In this document: piece after piece, positions 25,808-34,329 of the stretch | Numbering within the stretch: the stretch's first letter is position 1 | Layout: the number at the start of each line of letters is the position of its first letter | Origin: UTCHB3 sp964625575 | Lineage (GTDB): Bacteria; Bacteroidota; Ignavibacteria; Ignavibacteriales; Ignavibacteriaceae | DNA: 64,000 bases | Reading direction: 5' to 3' | NCBI GenBank assembly: GCA_964625575.1 | Contig: CAZVBQ010000011.1 | Coordinates: 1-64,000 of the forward strand | The notes under the pieces: generated by a model | Seen by the model: only the letters and a program-made list of their open reading frames with translations | What the model was told of the DNA's origin: nothing | The model's database searches: none | Program-made: the position numbers and the translations under genes

Positions 25808-26656
25808 TCAATTCAATTTGACATCATTATTTTGCTTTAGATTAGGAGTATTGAGTTGTTTTAATACTGAGTCAAGCCGCGAATCAAGCAGAATGACTTT
25901 ACGCTTTTGATCATTCATAAGCAGTTGTAAATCTTTGATCATAAGTTGTTGAGACTTTACTTGTTTCTTTATATCTTGTAGATCTAGTTGATTCTGGCTA
26001 TCTCGAGTCCCACGAGCATCAATTGCAAAGCCGACAAAACCTATAAAAATACAAAAGGCTGCCAATGCGATAGTTTTTTGGGCCGCTTTAATCATATCAA
26101 TAGTACTATTGGCGACAGTCTGATTATAATGTGACAACTTGACATATTTATAAGCCAACTCATTCTTGCTAAAATGATACTCTGCCTGGTTAGATGAGCT
26201 TGGTTGCTCAGAATCAAGTAAGACAATTTCTTCAAAATCAACAACTTTCATTGTCTTAACTTTAAGACATCGAAAAGATATAATCAGCGAAAGCGTTGTG
26301 AGGAAAGCTGAAACTGCGATAACCCATTGCACTATTGGGATTTCATGCGAGGTTTCAGAAAACATAAATATTAGTACAGACATGAGTGCAGAACTATAAC
26401 TCAGTAACTTAAACCCTTTCTCTTCTGCAGTTTTAATACTGTTCAACGCCGTATCGTATAGCAGTTTGCAAAAATCGAGCGCAGAATCATCCATATCTTC
26501 AGGGAAATTTGGAAGCTGTCTTTTGGGTTCTTCAACATCTCCATGAGGTAGTAATGAATGACAGAGTTGTACGAAATAGGATTTTACCGCTGCCCGAATT
26601 TTAAGCCTTGGAAGGAACTCGGTTTTTATCACGGGATGGTGATAATCAGATTTCAT
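25808..26656 (-). CDS. Three-helix membrane protein with C-terminal coiled coil, third gene of graspetide operon
   Basis: A 282-residue protein with no recognised family. Helices at about 83-100 and 108-128 form a hairpin preceded by an amphipathic stretch (T-A-E-E-K-G-F-K). A third helix lies at 194-213, followed by a coiled coil (about 219-268) rich in Q, K, D and L. The two-helix layout recalls SLATT-type pore-forming effectors, but I cannot show homology. It starts 17 bases after the ATP-grasp stop, so it is cotranscribed with the peptide maturase. It could be the target, the immunity factor, an exporter accessory or an effector controlled by the peptide. No ABC transporter or protease gene lies nearby. 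Confidence 0.7.
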   Translation of the reverse strand: MKSDYHHPVIKTEFLPRLKIRAAVKSYFVQLCHSLLPHGDVEEPKRQLPNFPEDMDDSALDFCKLLYDTALNSIKTAEEKGFKLLSYSSALMSVLIFMFSETSHEIPIVQWVIAVSAFLTTLSLIISFRCLKVKTMKVVDFEEIVLLDSEQPSSSNQAEYHFSKNELAYKYVKLSHYNQTVANSTIDMIKAAQKTIALAAFCIFIGFVGFAIDARGTRDSQNQLDLQDIKKQVKSQQLMIKDLQLLMNDQKRKVILLDSRLDSVLKQLNTPNLKQNNDVKLN

Positions 26657-26673
26657 TGATATGCCTTGGTTTT

Positions 26674-27639
26674 TCAGGTTTTTTCTAAGACCAACTCTTT
26701 AATAATATGCTGGCTGATTGGGATTCCTAGCTCGACTTCAAGCCACACCCACTCGCCAGCGGGATTAATTTCTAAAAAGACATATTCATCGCCTCTTTTC
26801 ATTAAGTCAATTGCTGAGAATTTCAATCCAAGTCTTCGAGTGATTTGCTTACAAGCACTTTTTAATTCGGTGGGTATATCAGTTAGTAGGTATTCCTTCT
26901 TGATGTTTGGTCGACGCCAATCGACCTGATCTGAATCCACTTTGCGAATCGCAACTGGGAAAACCTCGTCTCCTACAACTGTTATACGAACATCGTATTC
27001 AGCATCAATTTTTTCTTGTAAGTAAATTGGTGTCTCTATTATTTTGTCACAATCAATACTATACTCAATCGGAACTGAGTTGGTAAAAATCGAGAATAAA
27101 CCATCATTGTTTTTCACAAATCCATTTGAAATTGGTTTAATAATACTGAAGTTATCCGAGATGAAGTCATTAATAATTTCTGGATCATTTGTGACAAGTG
27201 TGTTTGGCACAGCAAAGCCAATACTCTTTGCCAATTTTAATTGGAATAATTTTCTCTCAGCCCGATATGTCAAAAAAATATCATTAATCCAATTCGCCTC
27301 TATACCGAGGTAAATCCCTTCGAAAAATTCGCGAGCTTCTCTAGTTAAAAAATCTTGAAATTGAAAGCTAACAAATTTTTCAAAAACTGTAGGAGCTTTT
27401 TTAAAGTAAACACCTTTCAAATTACTTAAATTAAACTGTTGATCTCCGAACTCAAACCTTGGCAAAAATGCACGCGGTTGAGTGGATTTATATGATATTC
27501 TCCAACGACCGATATCCTCCGAGTTAATTCGAAGGTATGGGATATTCCGCTCCATAATTTTAGTTATAAGATAATCTGAAGAAAAATCCAAACTATTTGA
27601 AATCAACAAAACGACTGGGAAATTTTCTCTCATGAACAT
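26674..27639 (-). CDS. ATP-grasp RiPP maturase (MvdD-like graspetide macrocyclase)
   Basis: An ATP-grasp ligase of 321 residues that I read as a graspetide synthetase, forming ester or amide side-chain crosslinks in a precursor peptide. Visible features are an N-terminal pre-ATP-grasp domain, K168 in I-I-K-P-I, the nucleotide-binding Y-L-Q-E-K (206-210), Y-D-V-R-I-T-V-V-G (215-223), D278, and the metal-binding F-L-E-I-N-P-A-G-E-W-V-W-L-E (288-301), which is very characteristic of MvdC/MvdD-type maturases. Two starts are possible: 27639, or 27633, which gives a four-base ATGA overlap with the precursor stop. Either way translation is coupled to the upstream peptide gene. Confidence 0.88.
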   Translation of the reverse strand: MFMRENFPVVLLISNSLDFSSDYLITKIMERNIPYLRINSEDIGRWRISYKSTQPRAFLPRFEFGDQQFNLSNLKGVYFKKAPTVFEKFVSFQFQDFLTREAREFFEGIYLGIEANWINDIFLTYRAERKLFQLKLAKSIGFAVPNTLVTNDPEIINDFISDNFSIIKPISNGFVKNNDGLFSIFTNSVPIEYSIDCDKIIETPIYLQEKIDAEYDVRITVVGDEVFPVAIRKVDSDQVDWRRPNIKKEYLLTDIPTELKSACKQITRRLGLKFSAIDLMKRGDEYVFLEINPAGEWVWLEVELGIPISQHIIKELVLEKT

Positions 27640-27959
27640 TCCGATTGATCAGGAGCTGTTCTTGATTCAGTGATAATCGTAGAAAACAAGAGACTGTTTT
27701 CGGTTTGATCGCTACCTTCTCTTGTACGCGTAAATGTAGTACTAAAAGCATGAGAAATCTCACTTTGATCAATGCCCTCAACGGACGCAGTCTTTGTCGT
27801 TTCACGAAGAATATTTCTTACAGAAGATACTACTGCTCTATTGAGTTGATCAATCCATAAGCCAGAAATGATATTGAACCTAATATCAATAAGATCATTA
27901 TTTGGATCATTTGATAGCATCGTTTCTCGATAGTCGAGCAAAGGGCATTTTTGTCGCAT
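27630..27959 (-). CDS. Putative graspetide precursor peptide with three 20-residue core repeats
   Basis: A 109-residue peptide (96 if ATG at 27920 is used) encoded directly before the ATP-grasp maturase. The leader (about 14-52) is followed by three repeats at residues 53-69, 73-89 and 93-109, separated by HAF and LLF and aligning without gaps. Positions conserved in all three are T2, T5, S/T7, D12, Q13, S/T14, E15 and S17; E9-G10 occurs in the first two only. Each repeat thus offers hydroxyl donors ahead of Asp/Glu acceptors, the layout expected for side-chain lactones. The last repeat ends the protein. I infer three similar macrocyclic units on one peptide. Confidence 0.82.
   Translation of the reverse strand: MRQKCPLLDYRETMLSNDPNNDLIDIRFNIISGLWIDQLNRAVVSSVRNILRETTKTASVEGIDQSEISHAFSTTFTRTREGSDQTENSLLFSTIITESRTAPDQSECS
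27633..27803 (-). repeat. Three tandem core-repeat coding units (60-base period)
   Basis: Repeat 1 is encoded at 27803-27753, repeat 2 at 27743-27693 and repeat 3 at 27683-27633, a strict 60-base period. The protein repeats are conserved mainly at Thr/Ser, Asp, Gln and Glu positions, which suggests selection on the peptide rather than recent DNA duplication. Confidence 0.8.
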
Positions 27960-28359
27960 ATGGTTCTTACAATTTTTGGGAATTATTCGAAATGTTAAAT
28001 GTTCATCCGTGATCTTTAAGGATTAATTAGACCTAATCCGCAAACATTTTCTTGTGGACAAGAAAAATTGATTAAAGTTTTACATTTTCTAATGGTGACC
28101 GATTAATCTCGAGTTAATAATGAGCCTGCGTTTGCAATTAAAGAACTTAACTGGTTGAAAATATACAAAAGTCATAAAGTCATATTCAGTCCCAATATCA
28201 GGTTCTCCATCCTGGTCAGTTTCCTAATAGATTATTTTGTATCGTCAATGCAATTTATCAAAATATCTGCTTTTACAAGTGGACCTGAGTGAACTTTATT
28301 ATCAGTGGGATTTTACTTTTCGACGATTAATAGTCGCGTGGTTGAGTGATGTGTAGAAA

Positions 28360-28400
28360 GACCTCACACCAATTATGTTATAAAAACATGTAATGAGGTC
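28360..28400. repeat. Imperfect 41-base palindrome
   Basis: GACCTCA at 28360-28366 pairs with TGAGGTC at 28394-28400, and inside it ATGTT pairs with AACAT around an ATAAA loop. It lacks a T-tract, so it looks more like an operator, an end of an old mobile element or an RNA hairpin than a terminator. Confidence 0.55.
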
Positions 28401-28543
28401 AGAGCTTGAAAGAGAAGCACTTTAGTGTACTTAAAGGTTGATGAATCACTTCGCCTTTACAATTGAGAGTAGTAATAAGTGCAACTGAGTCTTTTGCCCT
28501 TCACGAATTGTGAGGGTAGTGCCTCAGAATAGGAGAACAATAT

Positions 28544-28573
28544 TCCATGGATGTTTTCAGGGGCGTCCATGGA
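28544..28573. promoter_or_regulatory. Paired TCCATGGA palindromes, 22-bp centre spacing
   Basis: The 8-base palindrome TCCATGGA occurs at 28544-28551 and 28566-28573, so the centres are 22 bp apart, close to two helical turns. It lies about 300 bases upstream of the CotH gene. A dimeric regulator binding side by side is one possible reading. Confidence 0.35.
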
Positions 28574-28871
28574 TTATGATGATTCTACACGATTTCTTCC
28601 CAATCTCCAAGAAGCCGCGATTTAATTCTGTTGCCCATTTTTACCCACATCTTAGTGCAGTAATCTCTACAACATTTAATCTCTAGTGACTGTGCTCTCC
28701 TGACCTGTAGTTGAAATATCCTGATCTATGGGATATTGGAAAGAATTTACAAATCATGCATTTCTCTTTTTGCAATTTGCAAATATGATTCGAATAGATC
28801 GAACCCTTAACTGATTCTATAAAAAATGAGTACATTCGGTGATAGTTTTATAAATTTTCCCCGGAGCAGAC

Positions 28872-31859
28872 ATGAGGCATTTATTCGCCTCCCTTTTTCT
28901 CGCCACTCTCGCGATCACGACACTTCTACCTCAAGGCATAGCAACCGTCAGGGTCAACGAAATAATGGCTTCAAACAGTAATACCATCGCCGATCCCGAT
29001 TTCAACGAGTACGGTGACTGGGTTGAGCTTTACAATCCCGATTCTGTCGCCGTCGATATTTCGGGATATTACCTTACCGACATTTTCATCCAGCCGCAGA
29101 AGTGGCAACTCCCTCTCTCCGGTGTTACGATCCCCGCGCGCGGATACCTTTTAATCTGGTGCGATGATCATAATACGGGACTGCATGCCAACTTCAAACT
29201 TTCGGGAAGTGGTGAAATGGTTGGGCTTTACACTTCAACCGGTGCTCTGGTTGACACGGTTACATTCGGACCCCAAACAAGCGATGTTTCTTATGGAAGA
29301 TACCCCGACGGTGTTAACAACTGGTTCACCTTCCACCCGGCCTCACCAGGGGCGACCAACTATGAGTCGAATATTACATCGAGATGCCCCGAACCGGTGT
29401 TCAGTTTGGAGGGCGGTTTCTACCCCTCCTCTGTTACTGTTTCACTTTCAACCACAATGCCGGGGAGCGTTGTGAGATACACGACAGACGGTTCTGAGCC
29501 GAAGGAAACTTCACCTCTTTACACTTCACCAGTGGTGCTCGACTCAACAGGCGTGATCAGGGCAAAAACCTTCAAACTTCAGAGCCTCCCCTCTAAAACC
29601 GTCACCAATTCTTACCTGATAAATGTTTCAACGGCCCTCCCTGTTTTTTCTCTTTCAACAGACCCCGCAAACTTCTTCAGCGACACTTCCGGTATCTATG
29701 TGGCCGGCACTAACGGAATTACCGCCTACTGCTCCACCGGACCGAGGAACTGGAATCAGGACTGGGAACGCCCTGTTTCTCTGGAATTCTTCGAAAATGA
29801 CGGATCACGCGCCTTCCGTGTGAATGCAGGTGTAAAGATCTATGGCGGTTGCACAAGGCTCTACGCTGAAAAATCCCTTGCCATTTACATGAGGGACAGT
29901 TATGGCGATTCAAAAATAAACTATAAGATATTCAAAGACTCTTACCTGCACGAGTTCAATAATCTTGTTCTCAGGAACGCGGGACAAGACTGGTACCGCA
30001 CCATGGTGCGAGAAGGAATGATCAGCGCCTTGATAAAAAAAGGCAGAATGAATGTTGACCAGCAAGAGTACCGCCCGTCGATTCTTTTTATCAACGGGAA
30101 ATACTGGGGCATCCACAATATACGTGAGAAGCTGAACGAGCACTACATTGAGTATCACTACAACATCCCCGAGGAGAACCTCGACCTGGTGGAATACTCA
30201 AAAACACCCGATATTAAAAGCGGCGACTCCGTGGCCTACTTTGAAATGTATAACTTCCTGAAGTATCACGACATCTCGATCGATGCCAACTATGAGATCG
30301 CCAAAAGCATGATCGATATCGATGAGTATATCGACTATAACATCGCCGAGATTTTCTGCGCCAATGGCGATTGGCCCGCGAATAATGTTAAACTTTGGCG
30401 TGAAAGGAAACCTGACGGGAAGTGGCGCTGGATGATCTACGATCTCGACTACGCCTACAACGGCAATTCAAACGGAATGTATAACACCAATTCCCTTAAG
30501 TACGCGCTCGACTCGACGAATACGATCTCGACTAACCCGCCCTGGGCAACCATGATACTGAGAAGACTGATGACCAACCTTTCGTTCCGGAATGAATTCA
30601 TCCAGCGGATGGCGGCACACATAGCGACCACTTTCGAATATAGCCGCACAATGGCTGTTCTCGACAGCGTGAGGAACCTGATAGCAGGTGACATCCCGGC
30701 GCACAAACTTCGCTGGCCCAATTCAATCTCTTTCGGATCAACTTGGGACGCGCAGATCGATCTGATACGTGAGTTCGCGCAACTAAGACCCGGGTACATG
30801 AGGGGCTTTATCAATGAGAGGTTCGGGCTCCCCGGTTCTTATTCCGTTCAACTTTCGACAAATGATTCAACAGCCGGCAGAGTAATCGCGCACACTGTAA
30901 AACTCAACTGGAACACAGCGTCTGTCTTCTTCAAAGGCGTTCCTCTGAAACTTTGGGCCATGCCCGAACCGGGGTACAGATTCGTGAGATGGGAAGGATT
31001 CCTTAATCAACCCGGTGAAAAAATTGAGATCATGCCCACGGGCAACATCTCCCTCAGGGCTGTCTTTGAACCCTTCACCCCTGCTGATACCGCGCTGGTA
31101 ATAAATGAAATAAACTACAAGAGCAATCCTGTTTATGATTCGGGCGACTGGGTGGAAATATTCAACCCTTCGCATGGCACGGTTGATCTCTCCGGTTACA
31201 AGTTTTACGATTCAGGTGCCGGAGAAGGGTTCACCCTCCCTGCCGGTACAGTGATCGGACCCGCGGGATACATCACGCTTTGTGAAGACACTTCCAAATT
31301 CAGATTCTCTCACCCTGAAGCAAAGAACTTTACCGGGAATTTCTCATTTGGGCTTTCTTCAACCGGTGAAACCATCTATTTTGCCGACCCGGCAGGAGTG
31401 ATTCTCGACAGTGTGGCATATTCATCAGTCGCGCCTTGGGACACCAAACCCAACGGGAACGGCTACACCCTTTCATTGATAAACCCGGGACTCGATAATT
31501 CCCTTCCGGGATCATGGAAAAGCGGCAAACTTCTCGGCACACCTTCGGAAAGAAATGATGTTTTTACAGAAGTGAAGGATAAAGGGGATCTGCCTGTGGC
31601 TTATTCTCTCAGCCAGAACTTCCCGAATCCGTTTAATCCGGAGACAAAGATCCTGGTAGCGCTTCCCGAGACAGGAAACATTAAACTTACCGTCTACGAC
31701 GTGTTGGGTAATGAAGTGATGGTGATCGCGGATGGAATGTTTACAGCCGGTAACCATGAATTTTTATTCAATGGCTACGACCTTACGAGCGGGGTCTATT
31801 TCTATCGCCTGGCAGCTGGTAATTTTAACCAGGTTAGAAAGATGCTTCTTTTGAAGTGA
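28872..31859 (+). CDS. Secreted CotH-kinase/lamin-tail protein with T9SS sorting domain
   Basis: A 995-residue exported protein. In order: signal peptide (1-24); lamin-tail domain (about 25-135, V-N-E-I-M-A-S ... W-V-E-L-Y-N-P); a chitobiase C-terminal-like domain (about 172-250, Y-T-T-D-G-S-E-P); a CotH domain (about 285-640) with G-K-Y-W-G-I-H-N-I-R-E-K and W-M-I-Y-D-L-D-Y-A-Y; an InlB-like repeat (about 670-735, F-V-R-W-E-G-F); a second lamin-tail domain (about 740-850, I-N-E-I-N-Y-K); and a T9SS sorting domain (Q-N-F-P-N-P-F-N-P, ending K-M-L-L-L-K). CotH proteins are atypical kinases of secreted proteins; here it likely acts outside the cell. The gene is core-like in composition. Confidence 0.9.
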   Translation: MRHLFASLFLATLAITTLLPQGIATVRVNEIMASNSNTIADPDFNEYGDWVELYNPDSVAVDISGYYLTDIFIQPQKWQLPLSGVTIPARGYLLIWCDDHNTGLHANFKLSGSGEMVGLYTSTGALVDTVTFGPQTSDVSYGRYPDGVNNWFTFHPASPGATNYESNITSRCPEPVFSLEGGFYPSSVTVSLSTTMPGSVVRYTTDGSEPKETSPLYTSPVVLDSTGVIRAKTFKLQSLPSKTVTNSYLINVSTALPVFSLSTDPANFFSDTSGIYVAGTNGITAYCSTGPRNWNQDWERPVSLEFFENDGSRAFRVNAGVKIYGGCTRLYAEKSLAIYMRDSYGDSKINYKIFKDSYLHEFNNLVLRNAGQDWYRTMVREGMISALIKKGRMNVDQQEYRPSILFINGKYWGIHNIREKLNEHYIEYHYNIPEENLDLVEYSKTPDIKSGDSVAYFEMYNFLKYHDISIDANYEIAKSMIDIDEYIDYNIAEIFCANGDWPANNVKLWRERKPDGKWRWMIYDLDYAYNGNSNGMYNTNSLKYALDSTNTISTNPPWATMILRRLMTNLSFRNEFIQRMAAHIATTFEYSRTMAVLDSVRNLIAGDIPAHKLRWPNSISFGSTWDAQIDLIREFAQLRPGYMRGFINERFGLPGSYSVQLSTNDSTAGRVIAHTVKLNWNTASVFFKGVPLKLWAMPEPGYRFVRWEGFLNQPGEKIEIMPTGNISLRAVFEPFTPADTALVINEINYKSNPVYDSGDWVEIFNPSHGTVDLSGYKFYDSGAGEGFTLPAGTVIGPAGYITLCEDTSKFRFSHPEAKNFTGNFSFGLSSTGETIYFADPAGVILDSVAYSSVAPWDTKPNGNGYTLSLINPGLDNSLPGSWKSGKLLGTPSERNDVFTEVKDKGDLPVAYSLSQNFPNPFNPETKILVALPETGNIKLTVYDVLGNEVMVIADGMFTAGNHEFLFNGYDLTSGVYFYRLAAGNFNQVRKMLLLK

Positions 31860-31864
31860 TCTTC

Positions 31865-32293
31865 TTAGTTCGTGACATTACTCGTTGCATAGGCGTTGTC
31901 GACCAATGCCCTGAGAGCGCTCCTTGTAAATGGCTTTGAGATGTAGTCTGTACAACCGGCCTCAAGAAAAACCTCACGGTCGCCAACCATCGCGTAAGCA
32001 GTAACAGCAATTATTGGGATGCCTCTGTAACGGGGCATCTTCTTCAATTCGTCAAGTATCACAAACCCGGTGATACCTTTGCCAAGGTTGATATCCAGAA
32101 GTATCACCGGATATACCCTGCTCTTGATCATTTCAAGGGCTTCTGTTACTGTTTTGGCGGTGTCAAGCTCGTATTTTTCCTTCAGGAATGCCTTTGTTAC
32201 ATCAAGTGTGACTTCGTCATCATCTACCATGATCAACCGTGGTTTACGGCTGTTCAATGCACTTTCCGCTGAAGTATTGTTAATCTCTACCAT
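31865..32293 (-). CDS. Response regulator receiver protein
   Basis: A single-domain receiver (142 residues from M-V-E-I-N). Acidic pocket residues D-D-D follow L-I-M-V; the phospho-acceptor lies in V-I-L-L-D-I-N-L-G and the conserved lysine in Y-I-S-K-P-F. I prefer the ATG at 32293 because it starts one base after the kinase stop (TAG-A-ATG); an open frame extends to 32332 inside the kinase gene. It is the likely phosphorylation partner of that kinase. Its stop lies five bases from the convergent CotH gene stop with no terminator between them. Confidence 0.92.
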   Translation of the reverse strand: MVEINNTSAESALNSRKPRLIMVDDDEVTLDVTKAFLKEKYELDTAKTVTEALEMIKSRVYPVILLDINLGKGITGFVILDELKKMPRYRGIPIIAVTAYAMVGDREVFLEAGCTDYISKPFTRSALRALVDNAYATSNVTN

Positions 32294-32294
32294 T

Positions 32295-34001
32295 CTAAAT
32301 TCGACTTTCATTAATGCAAGGAAGTTCAACAATAAATTCGGAACCCTCGCCGAGTGTGCTGTTAACTGAAATTATCCCGCCCATTTTTTTTATAAATTTT
32401 CTTGAGATCGAGAGGCCAAGCCCCGGTCCCTCATAATTCCTGTCCCATCCTTCACTTGCCTGCCTGAATTCTTCCCAGATCAGGTCGAGATGTTCTTTCG
32501 CGATCCCGATACCGGTGTCTTTCACTGATACAACGAGCCATTTACTTGCATCTTCACGTGTTTCCGTGTTGAATTTGATCTCAACGTAACCGCGGGAAGT
32601 GAACTTCAGGGCGTTATCGATCAGATCGTTGATCACCTGTTCGAAAAGCCGTGCTTCCAAAAGGCATGTATCGGGTTCCGGGTATGCCTCAAATCTGATC
32701 TCGAGCCCCTTCTTTTCCGCGAGTCCACTGTATTGGTCGATCAGTTTGGTAATCACCGAGTTAACACTTGTGGGAGTGCGCTTAAGCCCGCTCGCGTCAG
32801 CTTCCATGTTTGAAACATCCAGAATAAGGCTGAGGGTTTTCATCAGACGGGAGGCGGAAGCGTAAATAATTTCTCCGGTGTGCCTGATCTCGTCATCCTG
32901 ATACCTTTCCTTCATCAGCTCGGCATATCCAAGTATCCCGATCATGGGGGTTCTTAACTCATGGCTCATGTTGGCGAGGAAATTGCTCTTTAATCTGTTC
33001 GCGGCTTCGGCTTTCTCTTTTGCTTCCAAAAGTTTTTGCTCGGCCCTTTTCAGTTCTGTAATATCGACCGATAGTCCGATTATTACCTCATCGCCGTTAT
33101 AGGTGCCTTTGTAAAGCTTCACCAAAGCGTTAAATATTTCCCCATTCTTCCTCTCGCCAATAAACTCAAACTCAGGCATTTCCCCGGCGTTAAGACGTTC
33201 GAGCTGCCCATCGGTTTCATACTCGCAATCACACTCCGTCGCGTGCATCATCGTGGGTTTCATACCTATGAGCTCTTCACGGGAATAGCCGAACATCCTC
33301 TCGGCTCCGGGATTCACCTCAATGTATTCCCAGTTAAAATTCTGGATCGTGATCGCTTCGTTGACCGTGTTGAACAGCCCTCTGAAATTCTTTTCCCGCT
33401 CTAACACGAGTTCCACCATTTTCCTGCGCTCTTCACCCACGATGAGCAACCAACCCAGGAGGGTTGTTCCTACGGGATAAATAAGAAGGACAGGGAGAAA
33501 GATGGTGTCAAGAACGTGCGCGCGGTTTGAATCCGGCAAAAATATGGTGCACGAAAGCATACCGATATGAACAATCAAACCAAAAACGTAAACTTCGGTC
33601 AATCTGATCGTCCCCACCCGTTTGTACCGGAAATGTCGCCAGAGCAAACCTATGGTTCCACAAACCAGAACAACTGCCACACCCATCGTTGTGCCTGAAC
33701 CACCCGCGGTTACACGGTAAACGACCATAAAAATCATCCCGATTATCGTTGGTATGGTTCCAAAAAAGAGCCCGGAAATCGAGATCAGCACCGACCTGGT
33801 GTCGAACATGATCCCCTCAGTCAATATCCAGGGTGTTCCCATCAAAAGCAGGGCTATTGCACCGGTGCTTAAACCGATCAGCACCTGCTTTAGATACTCA
33901 TACTTGATCATCGACGCTCTACGGAAAAAATCGTAGATCAGCCCCGACGCTACCAGAAGCGCCGTGTTCTGTATGAGACCTGTGAATATTGAACTGTCCA
34001 C
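32295..34001 (-). CDS. LytS-type membrane sensor histidine kinase with PAS domain
   Basis: A 568-residue hybrid-free sensor kinase. The N-terminal 190 residues form a multi-helix membrane domain resembling 5TM-5TMR_LYT (G-T-P-W-I-L-T-E-G-I-M-F-D-T-R-S-V and a glycine-rich G-G-S-G-T-T-M-G loop). A PAS domain follows (about 200-315). Next are a HisKA domain with N-M-S-H-E-L-R-T-P and an HATPase with D-T-G-I-G-I and G-P-G-L-G-L-S. In LytS-like proteins the membrane domain senses envelope state or small ligands; the ligand here is unknown. It is cotranscribed with the receiver gene one base downstream. Confidence 0.92.
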   Translation of the reverse strand: MDSSIFTGLIQNTALLVASGLIYDFFRRASMIKYEYLKQVLIGLSTGAIALLLMGTPWILTEGIMFDTRSVLISISGLFFGTIPTIIGMIFMVVYRVTAGGSGTTMGVAVVLVCGTIGLLWRHFRYKRVGTIRLTEVYVFGLIVHIGMLSCTIFLPDSNRAHVLDTIFLPVLLIYPVGTTLLGWLLIVGEERRKMVELVLEREKNFRGLFNTVNEAITIQNFNWEYIEVNPGAERMFGYSREELIGMKPTMMHATECDCEYETDGQLERLNAGEMPEFEFIGERKNGEIFNALVKLYKGTYNGDEVIIGLSVDITELKRAEQKLLEAKEKAEAANRLKSNFLANMSHELRTPMIGILGYAELMKERYQDDEIRHTGEIIYASASRLMKTLSLILDVSNMEADASGLKRTPTSVNSVITKLIDQYSGLAEKKGLEIRFEAYPEPDTCLLEARLFEQVINDLIDNALKFTSRGYVEIKFNTETREDASKWLVVSVKDTGIGIAKEHLDLIWEEFRQASEGWDRNYEGPGLGLSISRKFIKKMGGIISVNSTLGEGSEFIVELPCINESRI

Positions 34002-34125
34002 GTTTTTACTCTATTAAATTGCTTAAACCACCGTTACCGGCATTGGAAATGTGACAGAGTCAAGTTTCAATATAATCAATTAATTTGAAAGTCAAAAGTT
34101 TGAGGGAGGGATGAATTTAAAAAGG

Positions 34126-34156
34126 TAAAGCCTTGAGAATTTCTCAAGGCTTTGAG
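34126..34156 (-). terminator. Hairpin terminator downstream of tRNA-Gln
   Basis: A perfect 12-bp stem (AAAGCCTTGAGA with TCTCAAGGCTTT, loop of three) lies directly 3' of the tRNA on the minus strand and is followed by a T-rich stretch. Confidence 0.82.
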
Positions 34157-34158
34157 GG

Positions 34159-34231
34159 CTGCCCCGCCAGGGGTCGAACCTGGGCTCTTCTGATCCAGAG
34201 TCAGACGTGTTGCCAATTACACCACAGGGCA
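34159..34231 (-). tRNA. tRNA-Gln (anticodon CTG)
   Basis: A 73-base cloverleaf on the minus strand. The acceptor stem TGCCCTG pairs with CGGGGCA (one G-T wobble). The anticodon stem TCTGA/TCAGA encloses the loop CTCTGGA with anticodon CTG. The T-arm carries GGTTCGAACC. The discriminator base is G, as expected for glutamine. No CCA end is encoded, so it must be added after transcription. Confidence 0.95.
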
Positions 34232-34269
34232 ATTTTACTAAAATCAGACTACAAATATAGCAATCAGTT

Positions 34270-34310
34270 ATCTAAAAACAAAAAGGCTGCAAATTTTGCA
34301 GCCTCTTTGT
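34270..34310 (-). terminator. Rho-independent terminator of the DUF5723-like gene
   Basis: On the minus strand AGGCTGCAAA and TTTGCAGCCT (34284-34304) form the stem, followed by a T-rich run. It lies about 25 bases after the gene's stop codon. Confidence 0.87.
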
Positions 34311-34329
34311 AAAAATATTTATACGTCTT

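Larger units (their letters stand above)
27960..28871. other. Long intergenic region upstream of the graspetide operon and the CotH gene
   Basis: 912 AT-rich bases between two divergently transcribed genes, with no supported coding frame. It should hold promoters in both directions, but I could not assign -35/-10 boxes with confidence. Two palindromic elements (28360-28400 and 28544-28573) are listed separately. Confidence 0.55.

Noticed and set aside
27630..27803. Periodic 60-base repeats as a CRISPR array
   Set aside because: Units are coding, diverged at the DNA level, and there are no conserved direct repeats with unique spacers or cas genes.
27593..27805. Second minus-strand frame through the precursor core repeats
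   Set aside because: It is basic and leucine-rich, lies out of frame with the repeat pattern and has no relation to the maturase start.
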